Part shown: piece after piece, positions 28,317 through 37,499 of the stretch
Layout: each line of letters begins with the position of its first letter
How positions within the stretch are numbered: the first letter of the stretch is position 1
NCBI RefSeq assembly: GCF_000472925.1
Contig: NZ_AXAS01000028.1
Span: forward strand, 62,658 to 126,657
Origin: Bradyrhizobium sp. Ec3.3
GTDB taxonomy: Bacteria > Pseudomonadota > Alphaproteobacteria > Rhizobiales > Xanthobacteraceae
Length of the DNA stretch: 64,000 nucleotides
Reading direction: 5' to 3'
Notes under the pieces: model-generated
The model's input: only the letters and a program-made list of their open reading frames with translations
Database searches by the model: none
What the model was told of the DNA's origin: nothing
Made by a program: the position numbers and the translations under genes

Positions 28317-29989
28317 CCTGTGCGGCCCTTCAGCCAGAACATCGAGGGTCCTGAATGGGTTGTGCGTTGCTTAGCCACCCTGGTTCTGCCAGTCATCATA
28401 CGCCGATTTGCCTATTTGCTAGCTTCTCGCTTTTTGCGTTCACGATGTCCTCGATGATCGGCAGGGAACATGACCGAACGCTAGGGCCTCAAGTTGGCGG
28501 TGGCATCTATCGGATCTTGTAGTAGACACGCGCTAATCTGTATGACACCCGCAATCGGTTCCGGCTTGTGATTTCCTGCATTTGTAGGCGCCTGGGCTAT
28601 GGTTTGGTGCTGTCTTCATGAAAGAAGACTTGGCGCTCGCCGGGCTGCAGGTCACCCCCGGCGGCGGAAAGCGATGACGTCGATTGTGCAAGAACCAAGA
28701 CGGAACCGTCTCATCTTCTTCCACGAGGCCCACGTCGTTTGCGTGGCCGCTGAAGGCAGTCGTTAAGTGCTCGAATTTTTGGACGCTCTTCGCTATAGCG
28801 AAATGGCTATGAGCAGCGTAACGAATCGTGGACGTGCAGACCCCCCACCACGATTGATATACTGTTCGCAGCCGTCCGCCTTGGTCCACACCAAAACGCA
28901 CTCAAAAATGTCTATTCTGGACGTGCAGGCTACCCGAAAGGGCGTTCCGATACGCTTTCCGAACCGGGATTGAACGTGGGGTAGCGCTGCTTGGCCGTCA
29001 TGAGCTGCATGCTCGACAACTCCTTTCAGCGCGTCAAAGCAAGCTTGCGTCTCGCCGCCGACAGCAGATCCGATACGAACAATGTTGCGGAGCCGCTTAG
29101 CACTCAGGCGAAGCCGGAGTGTTATCATCGCGCGGGTGTCGGTGGTAAGCTTGAAGGGCTGATGATGAGCCTTTCCTGCCGTGCAGCGTCGCGCAACCGA
29201 TCGCTCGTGACGTTTTTGCCACGAGCCAGACTTCGATAACCGCAGCCCAGCCAGCAACGAAGGCGGTTTCCTGCAGCGCAGCCTGCTGTACGCTACGCTA
29301 CAGAGCGATTGTGAGCTTTAAGACCGTTGTCCATAAGTTGACGCATGCACCCGGTACGAAGCAACTGGTGCCCCCTCAATTTCCAAGCGGCACGCTGCTT
29401 GCTTCATTCGCGGTGCCATCACCGACGCGAGCTCGAAAATGCTCGGTTGTGAATAGGGATAGCGCTGCGGAGTGTTTAATGCGATCTGGAGTTCGTTCTG
29501 GGGGAGCGACAACGATTGCGCTGGAAGCAAGCGGCGTAGCCAATTCGGCGGACCTTGAGCCAGCAGTACATCTGCCATCGGCCCCGCGGAGCTGGTCCGG
29601 AGAATATGTAGGCGCGCACGCCCGCAGTATCTGCGCTCAAACATGCTTCAGAAATCCCGACGTTCCGTCTGTCTATGGCGGCCGCGCCGATACTCCCGCC
29701 TTTTCTGCAGGCGACCAGATCGGCTACAACTCGCAGAGAAATGGTTGGGTGTTTGGCCTCAAACGCGATGCAAACGGCTCTGTCTCCAACTGCACAAATA
29801 CCTGTCTTGCCGGCTCCGGCATAGCAGTGAGGATAAACTGCAAGGCGGGTCCAAGCGGCTTTGTCACCGGAGCCGGTCGCTTTGGGCACGCAGAGCCACA
29901 CCGTGCCCTACCTCAAGGGAAGGGTGGCTTGGCAATGCAAATGTCGGCGACGGCGCGCTCGACTTCTGCAAGACGCGAGGTTTGTTGGG
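28317..29989. other. Long stretch without a supported gene
   Basis: Upstream region of the NRPS gene followed by short frames on both strands without motifs or ribosome sites. No clear nod box, tts box or sigma-54 site was found in front of the NRPS. Confidence 0.35.
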
Positions 29990-30260
29990 CGCGAACCGAG
30001 CGTCTACCGAAGGGGCGATCGACGTCTTGGCCGACAAGCGTTGCGCCAAGTACGGCCGGGCGTTCGAATGCCTGGTCAAGGATCGCGACGCACCCCGAAC
30101 AGGGATCTCTTGCTAACCACCAATTCCATCGAGAGCCTGTTCGGCACCGGGCAATACAGGAGCATGCGGACGAAGGGCTCCTTGATGCCAACCACCGCCA
30201 GGCCGATGGTGTTCGAGCTGCTGCATAAGGGACCCGGCGGCGGCTTAAGGCACACATAAG
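29990..30260 (+). pseudogene. IS256-family transposase 3' remnant
   Basis: Two frames together give the C-terminal part of an IS256-type transposase: EGAIDVLADKRCAKYGRAF, then ECLVKDRDA, then after a shift TTNSIESLFGTGQYRSMRTK and MVFELL. Intact relatives read YGVKYEKAVECLVKDRDALL and TTNPIESTFATVRHRT at these places. The rest of the element is gone. Confidence 0.75.
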
Positions 30261-30393
30261 CGCCAAAGGTCGCGGTTGTCAGATTCAATGACGGCGTTGA
30301 AATCATCCAAGTGCCGAGCGCGCCTGATCACCTCGTCATCCAAATCCCGAATAGCTCAGCCTAATGGGCCGATAATTCAATGGAGAATTCTCA

Positions 30394-30786
30394 ATGACTA
30401 TTGATGGCGAGAAGGCAGCCCCGCCGGCTCTGTCCTCGGGTGGGACGCATATGCTCATCGACCTATGGGGAGCGAAGAACCTTGACGACCCGGCCGTTGC
30501 GGAAGACGCAATCCGAAAAGCCGTGCTTGCGGCGAGTGCGACCTTACTCCACCTTCATGTTCATGAGTTTTGTCCGGGTCACGGCGTCTCGGCAATAGCC
30601 TTGCTGGCGGAATCGCACATCACCTTGCATACTTGGCCTGAGAGGTCCTACGCGGCCGCTGATGTTTTCGTATGCGGCAACAGCGATCCTGCGAGCGTCG
30701 TGCCGGTTCTAGTTCAGGCCTTTCAGCCCGAACAGTCCGACGTTCGTCGTTTCCGCAGATGCGCGTCAATCAAACCAACGCGATGA
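30394..30786 (+). CDS. speD: S-adenosylmethionine decarboxylase proenzyme (SpeD/SpeH type)
   Basis: 130 residues, ATG preceded by GGAGAATTCTCA. The class-1B enzyme makes decarboxylated SAM, the aminopropyl donor for spermidine. The self-cleavage and pyruvoyl-forming Ser lies in ESHITLHTWPER; other family blocks are GTHMLIDLWGA, HLHVHEFCPGHGVSAIALLA and YAAADVFVCG. The C-terminal ~15 residues look atypical. The stop overlaps an ATG (ATGA at 30783-30786) that opens a 43-codon frame (MKQMVDLPGTAADAAS...), perhaps a remnant of a second gene. No speE is seen. In this setting it could supply an aminopropyl group for a secondary metabolite, but that is speculation. Confidence 0.9.
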   Translation: MTIDGEKAAPPALSSGGTHMLIDLWGAKNLDDPAVAEDAIRKAVLAASATLLHLHVHEFCPGHGVSAIALLAESHITLHTWPERSYAAADVFVCGNSDPASVVPVLVQAFQPEQSDVRRFRRCASIKPTR

Positions 30787-31074
30787 AGCAGATGGTCGAT
30801 CTCCCTGGAACAGCAGCGGATGCTGCTTCGCTCGCGCGCGTCGCACCGGCAGTTTTCCGAATGCCGTTTAGGGGCCGCCGTTGTGCGCAATCTTGCGGCC
30901 ATTGGCGCGGATGACAGGATTCGGAGTGTCTTGAGTGCCCGGTCGGCGGTTTGCATTGATGGAGCGGATGGCCTCCGTATCCGAGATCATGGTGGCCTCC
31001 CGAAGATCACGCCAAGGAGAGCCCGTATGGTGCCAGCGAGCAGGCTCTGATGCTCAGCATTGCGTCAATTAGGC

Positions 31075-31602
31075 CTACAATATTCCGATACTTAGCTTTT
31101 GAGATGCCAATCGGCTGTTCTTGGCAAGCAAGGTTAGCCGTTTGTTGACGTAGTGAAGAGATTCCTCGTCGAGCCCGTCAAGCATTGTAGAGTTAAGAGC
31201 TTGTCTTTTGATCGACAGCTTCCTGATGTCCGCCTGCGCCTTTTCAGTCAGCGATATCCGCAGGTATCTCGCATCATCAGGCGAGGTCACGCGGGCAAGG
31301 AGTTCCAGCTTTTCGAGTCGCTTTGTTTGATGGCTGACGAAGGCGGGATGGATACGCAGCTTGTTCGCAACTGCTATTCCCGAGACCCCTCCACCGTCGT
31401 CGAGTTCGTCAATGGCCATCAAGATCAACCACTGCGGCTCGGTTATGCCTAATAGCTGAGCCCAACTCCTGTGTATTTCCTCGAGAATGGAATGCACCTC
31501 GACGATATTCCAGATGAAGTCACTAACGGCTCGATCGAGTCTTTCTTTCATTTGCATCTGGCGTCTTGTTTGTTCCCAGCAGGTCTCGGTGTCGCCAATC
31601 AC
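31075..31602 (-). CDS. MarR family transcriptional regulator
   Basis: Up to 175 residues from a GTG at 31602; the ATG codons at 31557 and 31551 are alternative starts. The winged helix-turn-helix is visible: ITEPQWLILMAIDEL, recognition region VANKLRIHPAFVSHQTKRLE, and the wing with TSPDDARYLRISLTEKAQ (D-R motif). The family usually senses small phenolic or lipid ligands and represses adjacent genes. It is convergent with speD, with empty sequence upstream, so its target is not evident. Confidence 0.88.
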   Translation of the reverse strand: MIGDTETCWEQTRRQMQMKERLDRAVSDFIWNIVEVHSILEEIHRSWAQLLGITEPQWLILMAIDELDDGGGVSGIAVANKLRIHPAFVSHQTKRLEKLELLARVTSPDDARYLRISLTEKAQADIRKLSIKRQALNSTMLDGLDEESLHYVNKRLTLLAKNSRLASQKLSIGIL

Positions 31603-32159
31603 GGTTGGTGTTCACTTCGGCCGAAACGTACGTAACCTTCTTGTGTGATCGAAAATGGGCTCAGGCAACACGATGCATCAAAACAACTGAGATCAGCAAT
31701 TGTTGAGTGCCGATCTCAAGGAATAGCCGGTTCTTCAGCGCCAGCTTGGGCCCTATGCACAAATAGTAGCCGGCAACACAGACGAAACTTCACGGTAGTA
31801 GGCCATATACCGCCGAAATTCTGCTCTTTGTCGCGGGAACCGCGCAGCTTTTCATCCGAATAAAGCCATCAGATGTTCCTCGACTGAGATGATGCTCGCA
31901 TCCTATGAATTGGGGGCGACCGGGCGCCAGCGGCACGGTGAAAGCGGAGCTTGGTTCGTGAGTTGGCGAAACGAGCGGCAAAAGCCATTCTGATGATGCG
32001 TTCGGGAATTCCAAGAGAGGCTGTCCAAAGCTCCTTGCTCCTGGTCGCGGCGAGCTGGGATTCAAGCCAAAAACAGCGCTCAGACTTCTTCAGGGCATCG
32101 TCCGTTAACGAACCCCACACAATTGGCCGCGCTCTTCAGGGCTCGAGGAATTACAGCGC
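31603..32159. other. Gap with no firmly supported gene
   Basis: A minus-strand frame 31869-32120 (MWGSLTDDALKKSERCFWLE...) has protein-like composition, but starts at GTG without a ribosome site. I do not call it. Confidence 0.3.
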
Positions 32160-32208
32160 CAAACAAGGAAACGGCCTCAGCGGGCTCCGGGGGGATATGC
32201 TGAGGCCG
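32160..32208 (-). terminator. Rho-independent terminator of the cold-shock gene
   Basis: CGGCCTCAGC (32172-32181) pairs with GCTGAGGCCG (32199-32208), a perfect 10-bp stem. Read on the minus strand it is followed by TTTCCTTGTTT. It lies about 80 bp after the cold-shock gene's stop codon. Confidence 0.7.
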
Positions 32209-32286
32209 AACCTACGCCTCGCGGACAAGCCGGAGGCGGAGCCAGAACGAGGAATGGTTGGCTGATTTTCGTTTGCGCGAGGAAGA

Positions 32287-32496
32287 CTATCCAAGTCGGA
32301 GATTTTCGGCGGCGACTTTGCCAGAACGTCCGGTCGTTATCTTATAGCTAATCTTTGCACCCTCTGCCAGCTCGCTATAGCCGGCCCTTTCAACGGCACG
32401 AATGTGCACGAAGACATCAGGGCCGCCATCATCCGGCTTGATACAGCCGTGGCCCTTAGTTGCGCTGAACCATTTCACAGTACCTATCGCCACCAC
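32287..32496 (-). CDS. cspA-like: Cold-shock domain protein
   Basis: 69 residues, a complete single CSD beta-barrel RNA chaperone. RNP1-like KGHGCIKPDD (usually KGFGFIxPDD; here both Phe are replaced by His and Cys) and RNP2 VFVHIRAVE are present, with the N-terminal GTVKWFSATKG. The change in RNP1 removes two aromatic stacking residues, so nucleic-acid binding may be weaker than in CspA. It is followed by a good terminator, so it is monocistronic. Confidence 0.93.
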   Translation of the reverse strand: MVAIGTVKWFSATKGHGCIKPDDGGPDVFVHIRAVERAGYSELAEGAKISYKITTGRSGKVAAENLRLG

Positions 32497-32546
32497 GGTA
32501 ACTCCAAGTTGAACGCGCGCGATTTAGCCAGAGTTCCCACTGAGCA

Positions 32547-33161
32547 TCAAGACCATCCGCAGTGTGAAACGTCCGTGTTGCTAGACCGCGCGATCGTAAC
32601 GAATCCGCAGCCGCGTACCATAGCGGCGCCTAGGGCCCCGGTCGCATAGAACTTCTGACCATTGATACGATATCCGTCGCCATCAGGGGTCATCGTTGTC
32701 TCGAAAATTCCGGCATGCTTGCTTTTGGCTTCCGAGACCGCGTTACCGAAGCGATAACCTTGCAAGGCCTTACTGAACCAGAAGTTCTTCTGCTATTCGG
32801 AGCCGGTCAGTCGCAGTAGGTCCAGGACTCTCAGATGACTTTGTGGAATTTGCCCAAGCGAGGGGTCGGCAGCCGAGATGATCTTGACCACTTCTCCAAC
32901 CGTCACGAACGAGACGCCCGCCCCGCCATAAGATTTCGGCACGGAGATGCCCCAGAGACCGCTTGATGAAAAACGATCAAGTTCGGCTACCGGCTGACGC
33001 CGTTCGCGATCGCGCGCTGGAGCCTCGAGCGCAAGTTCGGCGGCCACTTTGTGCGCGATGTCGATGGCTTCGGCATCGGACCTGATGATCTGCGCTTTCG
33101 GTACGACGCTGAATTCCGATCCCGGCCCGGATCGGTCGGCCCGTCCAACTCGTGCGCTCAT
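32547..33161 (-). pseudogene. SfnB/DszC-like acyl-CoA dehydrogenase-fold monooxygenase, broken
   Basis: The start at 33161 has GGGAG before ATG. The N-terminal domain reads AELDRFSSSGLWGISVPKSY and DPSLGQIPQSHLRVLDLLRL, then TGSE, followed by an in-frame TAG at ~32793. The same frame continues QKNFWFSKALQGYRFGNAVS and GYRINGQKFYATGAL, then loses similarity near 32610. So there is a nonsense codon and a 3' truncation of more than half the protein. Intact SfnB-type flavoproteins take part in sulfone or sulfur acquisition, and an intact DszC/SfnB-like gene lies 2.3 kb away in the sfnG operon. Confidence 0.8.
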
Positions 33162-33316
33162 GAAGAACTCCCAACGCCTGCTCGTCACCCCGGCTGGCCG
33201 GCGCCGTAACGTGCCGTTCACTATCCGATTCTGATCGCCGCATCTCCCGCGGCATGCACGAGGTTCCAATGCTCCGCGGGTTGCCCTGCGAAGTTCGAAC
33301 TATGCCTATTCGGTTT

Positions 33317-34333
33317 TCACCCATCGTTGCGACATGTAGGGTGACGCCATTCGCCGGAATAAAGCGCTTCGTAAGTCGGCGCGGTCACTTCGCCGGTGAT
33401 GCCGAGTAGGGAGCGGAAGGCGTTGAATGGATAGAATCGCCGATTGAACCGGAAGGTAAACTCGTTGAGGTAGGCTTGCAGGTGCTGCGGGCTGACGCCG
33501 TGGTGGGTGCCGATCAGCCAAGTCTTCAACTTGGCGAACACCAGATGAACTATCGGCAGGTGCTCCTCGGCGACTCGCGGATCACTCCGTTCCGCGACTG
33601 CATGATGGTCATACCCAAGCTTGGTGAGATCTGCGTACCCGGACCAATTGTCGGTGACGACCTTCGCCCCAGGCGCGACGGCTTGTTCAACAAAGCCGCA
33701 CAGTGATCCGGCGCTGCGGTCCGGAATGACCGCGAGTCGGATCCGCCCGGCGTAGCGTCCGTTCCTGCGCGCGTCGCGTTTGGTCCCCGGTACACGTTGA
33801 CGTACTTCGGTAGCGGCCGCAACTAGCGTCTTGTGGTGGACGCCGCTGCCTTCGCCGCGCGTGCGTCCGCCAACCCAAGTTTCGTCGACTTCGACATGCT
33901 CGTTGGCGCGCCCACCGATGCGGTCATGGGCCGGCCGCACCATCCCGGCGCGCAACTTGTGCAGGATCTGGAATGCCGTCTCATAGCGCTTTAATCCAAT
34001 CTGGCGCTGGAACTGCGCGGCGGACATGCCGGGCGTTTGACTAGAGACAAGATACGCTGCCCAGAACCAAACACTGAGCGGCGTATGCGAGCGCTCCATC
34101 ACCGTGCCCACAGTTAGCCCTGTATTCTTCCGGCAGTTGCGGCAGCGTAAGACCCCGGGGCGGTTGGTGAAACGGAATGGTGAACCGGAAACTCCGCAAT
34201 GAGGGCAAACGAACTCATCCTTCCAACGGACCTTTTCGAGGTAGCCAGCGCAAGCCGCGTCGTCGGGGAACAATCGCTGAAACTCAGGCAGAGACTGCGG
34301 GAACGGCAGGTCGTCGCGCTGAAAAATATCCAT
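33317..34333 (-). CDS. IS1595-family transposase (ISXO2-like)
   Basis: 338 residues from the ATG at 34333; a TTG precedes it. The N-terminal zinc ribbon (CPHCGVSG...CRNCRKNTG) is typical, followed by the DDE-like nuclease domain: HVEVDETWVGG, VVTDNWSGY and the His/Asn/Glu region HLVFAKLKTWLIGTHHGVSP then LNEFTFRFNRR. It appears intact. Confidence 0.92.
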   Translation of the reverse strand: MDIFQRDDLPFPQSLPEFQRLFPDDAACAGYLEKVRWKDEFVCPHCGVSGSPFRFTNRPGVLRCRNCRKNTGLTVGTVMERSHTPLSVWFWAAYLVSSQTPGMSAAQFQRQIGLKRYETAFQILHKLRAGMVRPAHDRIGGRANEHVEVDETWVGGRTRGEGSGVHHKTLVAAATEVRQRVPGTKRDARRNGRYAGRIRLAVIPDRSAGSLCGFVEQAVAPGAKVVTDNWSGYADLTKLGYDHHAVAERSDPRVAEEHLPIVHLVFAKLKTWLIGTHHGVSPQHLQAYLNEFTFRFNRRFYPFNAFRSLLGITGEVTAPTYEALYSGEWRHPTCRNDG

Positions 34334-34349
34334 CAAGCTGCGACTATGG
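33321..34349 (-). mobile_element. IS1595-family insertion sequence
   Basis: About 1.03 kb. The imperfect inverted ends are CATCGTTGCGACATG (33322-33336) and, read on the minus strand, CATAGTCGCAGCTTG (34334-34348), with 10 of 15 matching. The outermost bases are CC...GG. No 8-bp target duplication is visible. It separates the broken SfnB-like gene from the AbiEii gene. Confidence 0.6.
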
Positions 34350-35036
34350 CTTCGGATTTTTGGACTCCTGGCAACAAAGCGTCCGCGAGAAAATGGAAAT
34401 CCTTCCCCAGGATTTCGGGAGACCGCTTATGGCCATCGTTATCGTGGACTTCATATCGTCGGTAAGGCGCCACGGCTCGTTCAAGTCGTTGAAGTAGGTC
34501 AGCGACTTCAACGTGATCATCGGAGGCACACTCGACCCGAAAAGGGCCTCCAACGCGGCTAGTCCGCGCGGCAGGCTCTGCCCGTTTGCAAGTATGACAG
34601 CGATATCCTGGTAATCCTTGGCTTCGCCCCGATCATGAATCAGCTTATGTGCGAATAAGTCGTACATCGACGCGACGCACAGGACATCGTCGTCGGTCTT
34701 GTCCGGTTCACATACGCAACCGTTCTTCACGCCCCCGAAGAATGACACCTTGATCGGCGCGCCCATATGATCGACGCTGACTGTCAACGTATCCTTCTCG
34801 TTTTGCAGTACGGAGGCGCCTTTGAGCCACGCGATTTCGTTCAGCAGGTTGTACTTTTGTCCGTCGTCGAGATCAGCGTCCGAAAAAAAGTCGAAATCGA
34901 CGGATTGGCGATGTCCGAGGCGAAGCGCAATCGCCGTGCCGCCATATAGAACAAAGTGGCCAGGTACTTGGGCGAGATGAGGCCATAGGCTGCGTTGAGC
35001 AGGGGGTAGAATGTCGAGGCGCGGCGTAAACACCAT
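34344..35036 (-). CDS. AbiEii/AbiGii-type nucleotidyltransferase (toxin)
   Basis: 230 residues from the ATG at 35036. The N-terminal nucleotidyltransferase signature HFVLYGGTAIALRLGHRQS followed by VDFDFFS is diagnostic of the DUF1814 (AbiEii) family, and SMYDLFAHKLIHDRGEAKDY is the conserved helical block. AbiEii proteins are the toxin half of type IV toxin-antitoxin or abortive-infection pairs. The last ~20 residues (FSRTLCCQESKNPKP) run into the edge of the IS1595 element, so the native C-terminus has probably been replaced. The partner gene is directly upstream. Confidence 0.88.
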   Translation of the reverse strand: MVFTPRLDILPPAQRSLWPHLAQVPGHFVLYGGTAIALRLGHRQSVDFDFFSDADLDDGQKYNLLNEIAWLKGASVLQNEKDTLTVSVDHMGAPIKVSFFGGVKNGCVCEPDKTDDDVLCVASMYDLFAHKLIHDRGEAKDYQDIAVILANGQSLPRGLAALEALFGSSVPPMITLKSLTYFNDLNEPWRLTDDMKSTITMAISGLPKSWGRISIFSRTLCCQESKNPKP

Positions 35037-35051
35037 AAGCAAATTCCAGCG

Positions 35052-35345
35052 TCAGGAAAACCGGCGACGCGACTTCGGCGGTGTTCCATGCCCGCCCAAT
35101 CGATAATGCCAAAAAGCGAGCGATCGGTTGGAGACTACGCCAACTGGGGGAGATTTTAAAACTTCCCTAAACATATCAATTCCGACGCATTCGATCAGCG
35201 CGGAAGCGTCTTCCCAGGTACCCATCTCCATCACATTAGCAACGAGCCTAGACATTCCGTCGGACGCAACAATATCGGGCGGCGTCCACCACACGTACTT
35301 GGCCGCAAGCCGCAGTATTTCCGAACTTCGAAAAGTCTCGTTCAT
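35052..35345 (-). CDS. AbiEii partner protein, DUF6922-like (putative antitoxin)
   Basis: 97 residues; ATG preceded by GGAGATGCCGCA. It reads SSEILRLAAKYVWWTPPDIV, later MEMGTWEDASALIECVGIDM and LAFWHYRLG, a pattern found next to AbiEii genes in many proteobacteria. It ends 15 bp before the toxin ATG, so the two form an operon with the putative antitoxin first. It lacks an obvious DNA-binding domain, unlike classical AbiEi, so it may neutralise the toxin by another route. Confidence 0.7.
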   Translation of the reverse strand: MNETFRSSEILRLAAKYVWWTPPDIVASDGMSRLVANVMEMGTWEDASALIECVGIDMFREVLKSPPVGVVSNRSLAFWHYRLGGHGTPPKSRRRFS

Positions 35346-35415
35346 TGCGGCATCTCCAGTGGTCTGAAACTAGCACTAGCCGGTGTGGGCGTCAACCGGA
35401 TAGGCTTAGTTCGAA

Positions 35416-36612
35416 CTATTCTCCGCCTTCGTAGAACAGCTCTAGCGGAAGGCCGACCAGCGATTTGCCAATCCAGTCCCGAGCAATGATGTTGGACGGC
35501 CCCATTGCGATGGCAGCACGAGCGTCGCGGAAGGAACGCTCGATCGGCCCTCGGTGATAGCCGTAACCTCCCGTCACCGTCAGTGCAGCGGCGGCGACCT
35601 TGTTCGCGACCTCGGCGGCGTGCACCTTGAACTCGGTCAGCGGGATCAGGATTTCACTTTGCGGCTTGCCGACGCGCCAGAGTTCGTCCAGCCTTGCAGC
35701 TAGTTCAAGGCGCCACGGCCGCAACGATTCGACGAGCACCTTGGCCACACCGAGCTCCTGTCGGATTGCCTGATAGTCCGCAAGTCTTTTGTTCCGATCC
35801 TTGTGTACGAAACTTGCGGTGTGCTTGACGGCCGCATTCAACACGCCCCTCGCCAGGCCTTCCCAGACGGCCCCGAGCCCGATCAGATAGACTGGCGAGA
35901 CACCGTTGTAGATGATTTCCTTCCCCTGTCCTTCTGCGCCGAGCCGGTCCCGTTGCGGTACCCGCACGCTGGTGTACTGGATGGGCCCCGAGTGATTGGC
36001 GCGCACGCCGAGGGCGTTCCAAGGCTTCGATTCGATCCCGGGAGACTTGCCGTCGACGATGAAAAAGACAATGTCGGCCTGATCCTTGGCGCCGGGCGTA
36101 CGTGTCTGCACGACATAGAAGTCAGCCTGACCGGAGCTCGTTGTGAAGGATTTCTTGGCATCGAGCAGATAGTCGTCACCGTCGCGCGATGCCTCCGATA
36201 GATTATACCACCAGTGTCCCCCGGTCGCGCGTTCGCTGGTCGAATATGTACCCAGCAAGGCACCGTTCTTCGCCTTGAGCCAGCGCTCCTTCTGGTCGTC
36301 GCTGCCATATAGATTGATGGTCTGAGCCGCGCCGACATGCATGACGTAGATAAGGCCAGTCGATGCATCAACCTGGCCAATACGATAGGCAGCTTCGGCA
36401 AAATCGATATGGCCTAGGCCAAGGCCGCCAAACCGGGTTTCGTTCAAAACGCCGGTCCAGCCCGCTTCCGCCAACGCCTCCAGATTCTCTTTGGGAAAGC
36501 GGCTTTCGAGATCGTTGCGATCGGCATTGACCCTTACGGTCGCATCGACGGCGGCATCCAGCCGGGAATAGAGGTCATGGTCGAAATTGTGTACCAGCTT
36601 GGCTACGGCCAT
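35416..36612 (-). CDS. Acyl-CoA dehydrogenase-fold flavoprotein, DszC/SfnB-like
   Basis: 398 residues. The start at 36612 is fixed by AAAAGGAGAGACTAACT before ATG. The all-helical N-terminal domain, the beta-barrel with LLGTYSTSERATGGH and LLDAKKSFTTSSGQADFYVV, and the C-terminal helices with TGGYGYHRGPIERSFRDARA give the full ACAD architecture. As the last gene of an operon with sfnG and an importer it is more likely a reduced-flavin-dependent sulfur-compound monooxygenase (DszC/SfnB group) than a fatty-acid dehydrogenase. That refinement is inference from context and from the position of the SfnB-like pseudogene nearby. Confidence 0.85.
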   Translation of the reverse strand: MAVAKLVHNFDHDLYSRLDAAVDATVRVNADRNDLESRFPKENLEALAEAGWTGVLNETRFGGLGLGHIDFAEAAYRIGQVDASTGLIYVMHVGAAQTINLYGSDDQKERWLKAKNGALLGTYSTSERATGGHWWYNLSEASRDGDDYLLDAKKSFTTSSGQADFYVVQTRTPGAKDQADIVFFIVDGKSPGIESKPWNALGVRANHSGPIQYTSVRVPQRDRLGAEGQGKEIIYNGVSPVYLIGLGAVWEGLARGVLNAAVKHTASFVHKDRNKRLADYQAIRQELGVAKVLVESLRPWRLELAARLDELWRVGKPQSEILIPLTEFKVHAAEVANKVAAAALTVTGGYGYHRGPIERSFRDARAAIAMGPSNIIARDWIGKSLVGLPLELFYEGGE

Positions 36613-36640
36613 AGTTAGTCTCTCCTTTTTTCTGACGAAT

Positions 36641-37429
36641 TCAGGCAACGGCGTGCGTCAGCACTTTCTTAGTGGAGTCTGTTTGCAGTGAGCCGCCGAG
36701 GTAAAGCGCCTTGATATCGTCGCGGTTGCGCAAGGCGACTGATGCGCCGGACAGGACGCTATGGCCGTTCTCGAGAACGACCGCGTGGTCGGAAAAGCGT
36801 AGCGCGACCGTCGAATTTTGCTCAGCTACCAGGATCGAGAGGCCCCGCTCTCTGTTGAGCCGCTTCAGCGCTCGGAAAATGCCCTCAACGACAAGCGGGG
36901 CGAGCCCCATGGACGGTTCGTCGAGCACCAACAGCCGCGGCCGCGACATCAGCGCGCGGCCGATCGCTGTCATCTGCTGTTCGCCGCCCGACGTTAGTCC
37001 CGAGATAGACCTGCGATGATCCTTCAGTCGCGGGAAAAGCTCGTAGATCTCCTCCAGATCCGTGCGGATCATGCGAGACTTGGCCTCTCGGCCAATGGCA
37101 CCCGTAATAAGGTTCTCTTCGACGGTCAGCGATAGGAAGCAATGCCGACCTTCAAGCACCGGAACGATCCCGGATCGGACCAATTTGGCGGGCGACGCAG
37201 ATGCGATGTCGCGGTCTTCAAAAGCGATCCGCCCGGCAGCTCTCTGACCGCGCCGCGCCGGTAAGAGGCCCGAGATCGCCTGAAGCGTTGTCGATTTGCC
37301 CGCACCATTGGCGCCGAGGAGAGCGACGATCTCGCCGCGCCGAACCGCGAACGATACCTCGTTCACGGCACGGATGACGTAATTGTACGTCGCCGCAAGC
37401 CCCTCAACTGAAAGCAGAATGTCACTCAT
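36641..37429 (-). CDS. livF-like: ABC transporter ATP-binding protein, LivF type
   Basis: 262 residues from the ATG at 37429. Walker A GANGAGKST, signature SGLTSGGEQQM and Walker B LLVLDEPSMGL are intact. The subfamily is the HAAT (branched-chain amino acid-type) LivF. It is 70 bp downstream of the substrate-binding protein gene and 28 bp before the flavoprotein gene. It completes the five-component importer of this operon. Confidence 0.93.
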   Translation of the reverse strand: MSDILLSVEGLAATYNYVIRAVNEVSFAVRRGEIVALLGANGAGKSTTLQAISGLLPARRGQRAAGRIAFEDRDIASASPAKLVRSGIVPVLEGRHCFLSLTVEENLITGAIGREAKSRMIRTDLEEIYELFPRLKDHRRSISGLTSGGEQQMTAIGRALMSRPRLLVLDEPSMGLAPLVVEGIFRALKRLNRERGLSILVAEQNSTVALRFSDHAVVLENGHSVLSGASVALRNRDDIKALYLGGSLQTDSTKKVLTHAVA

Positions 37430-37499
37430 GCCGGATCCATCCATCCCAAGGCGGTACCGTTGCGCGGGCTGACGCTCCCGAAAGGTACCGCCTATCCCT

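Noticed and set aside
29311..30228. 305-codon plus-strand frame
   Set aside because: Only short parts, in this and other frames, resemble an IS256 transposase. The frame as a whole is not a gene.
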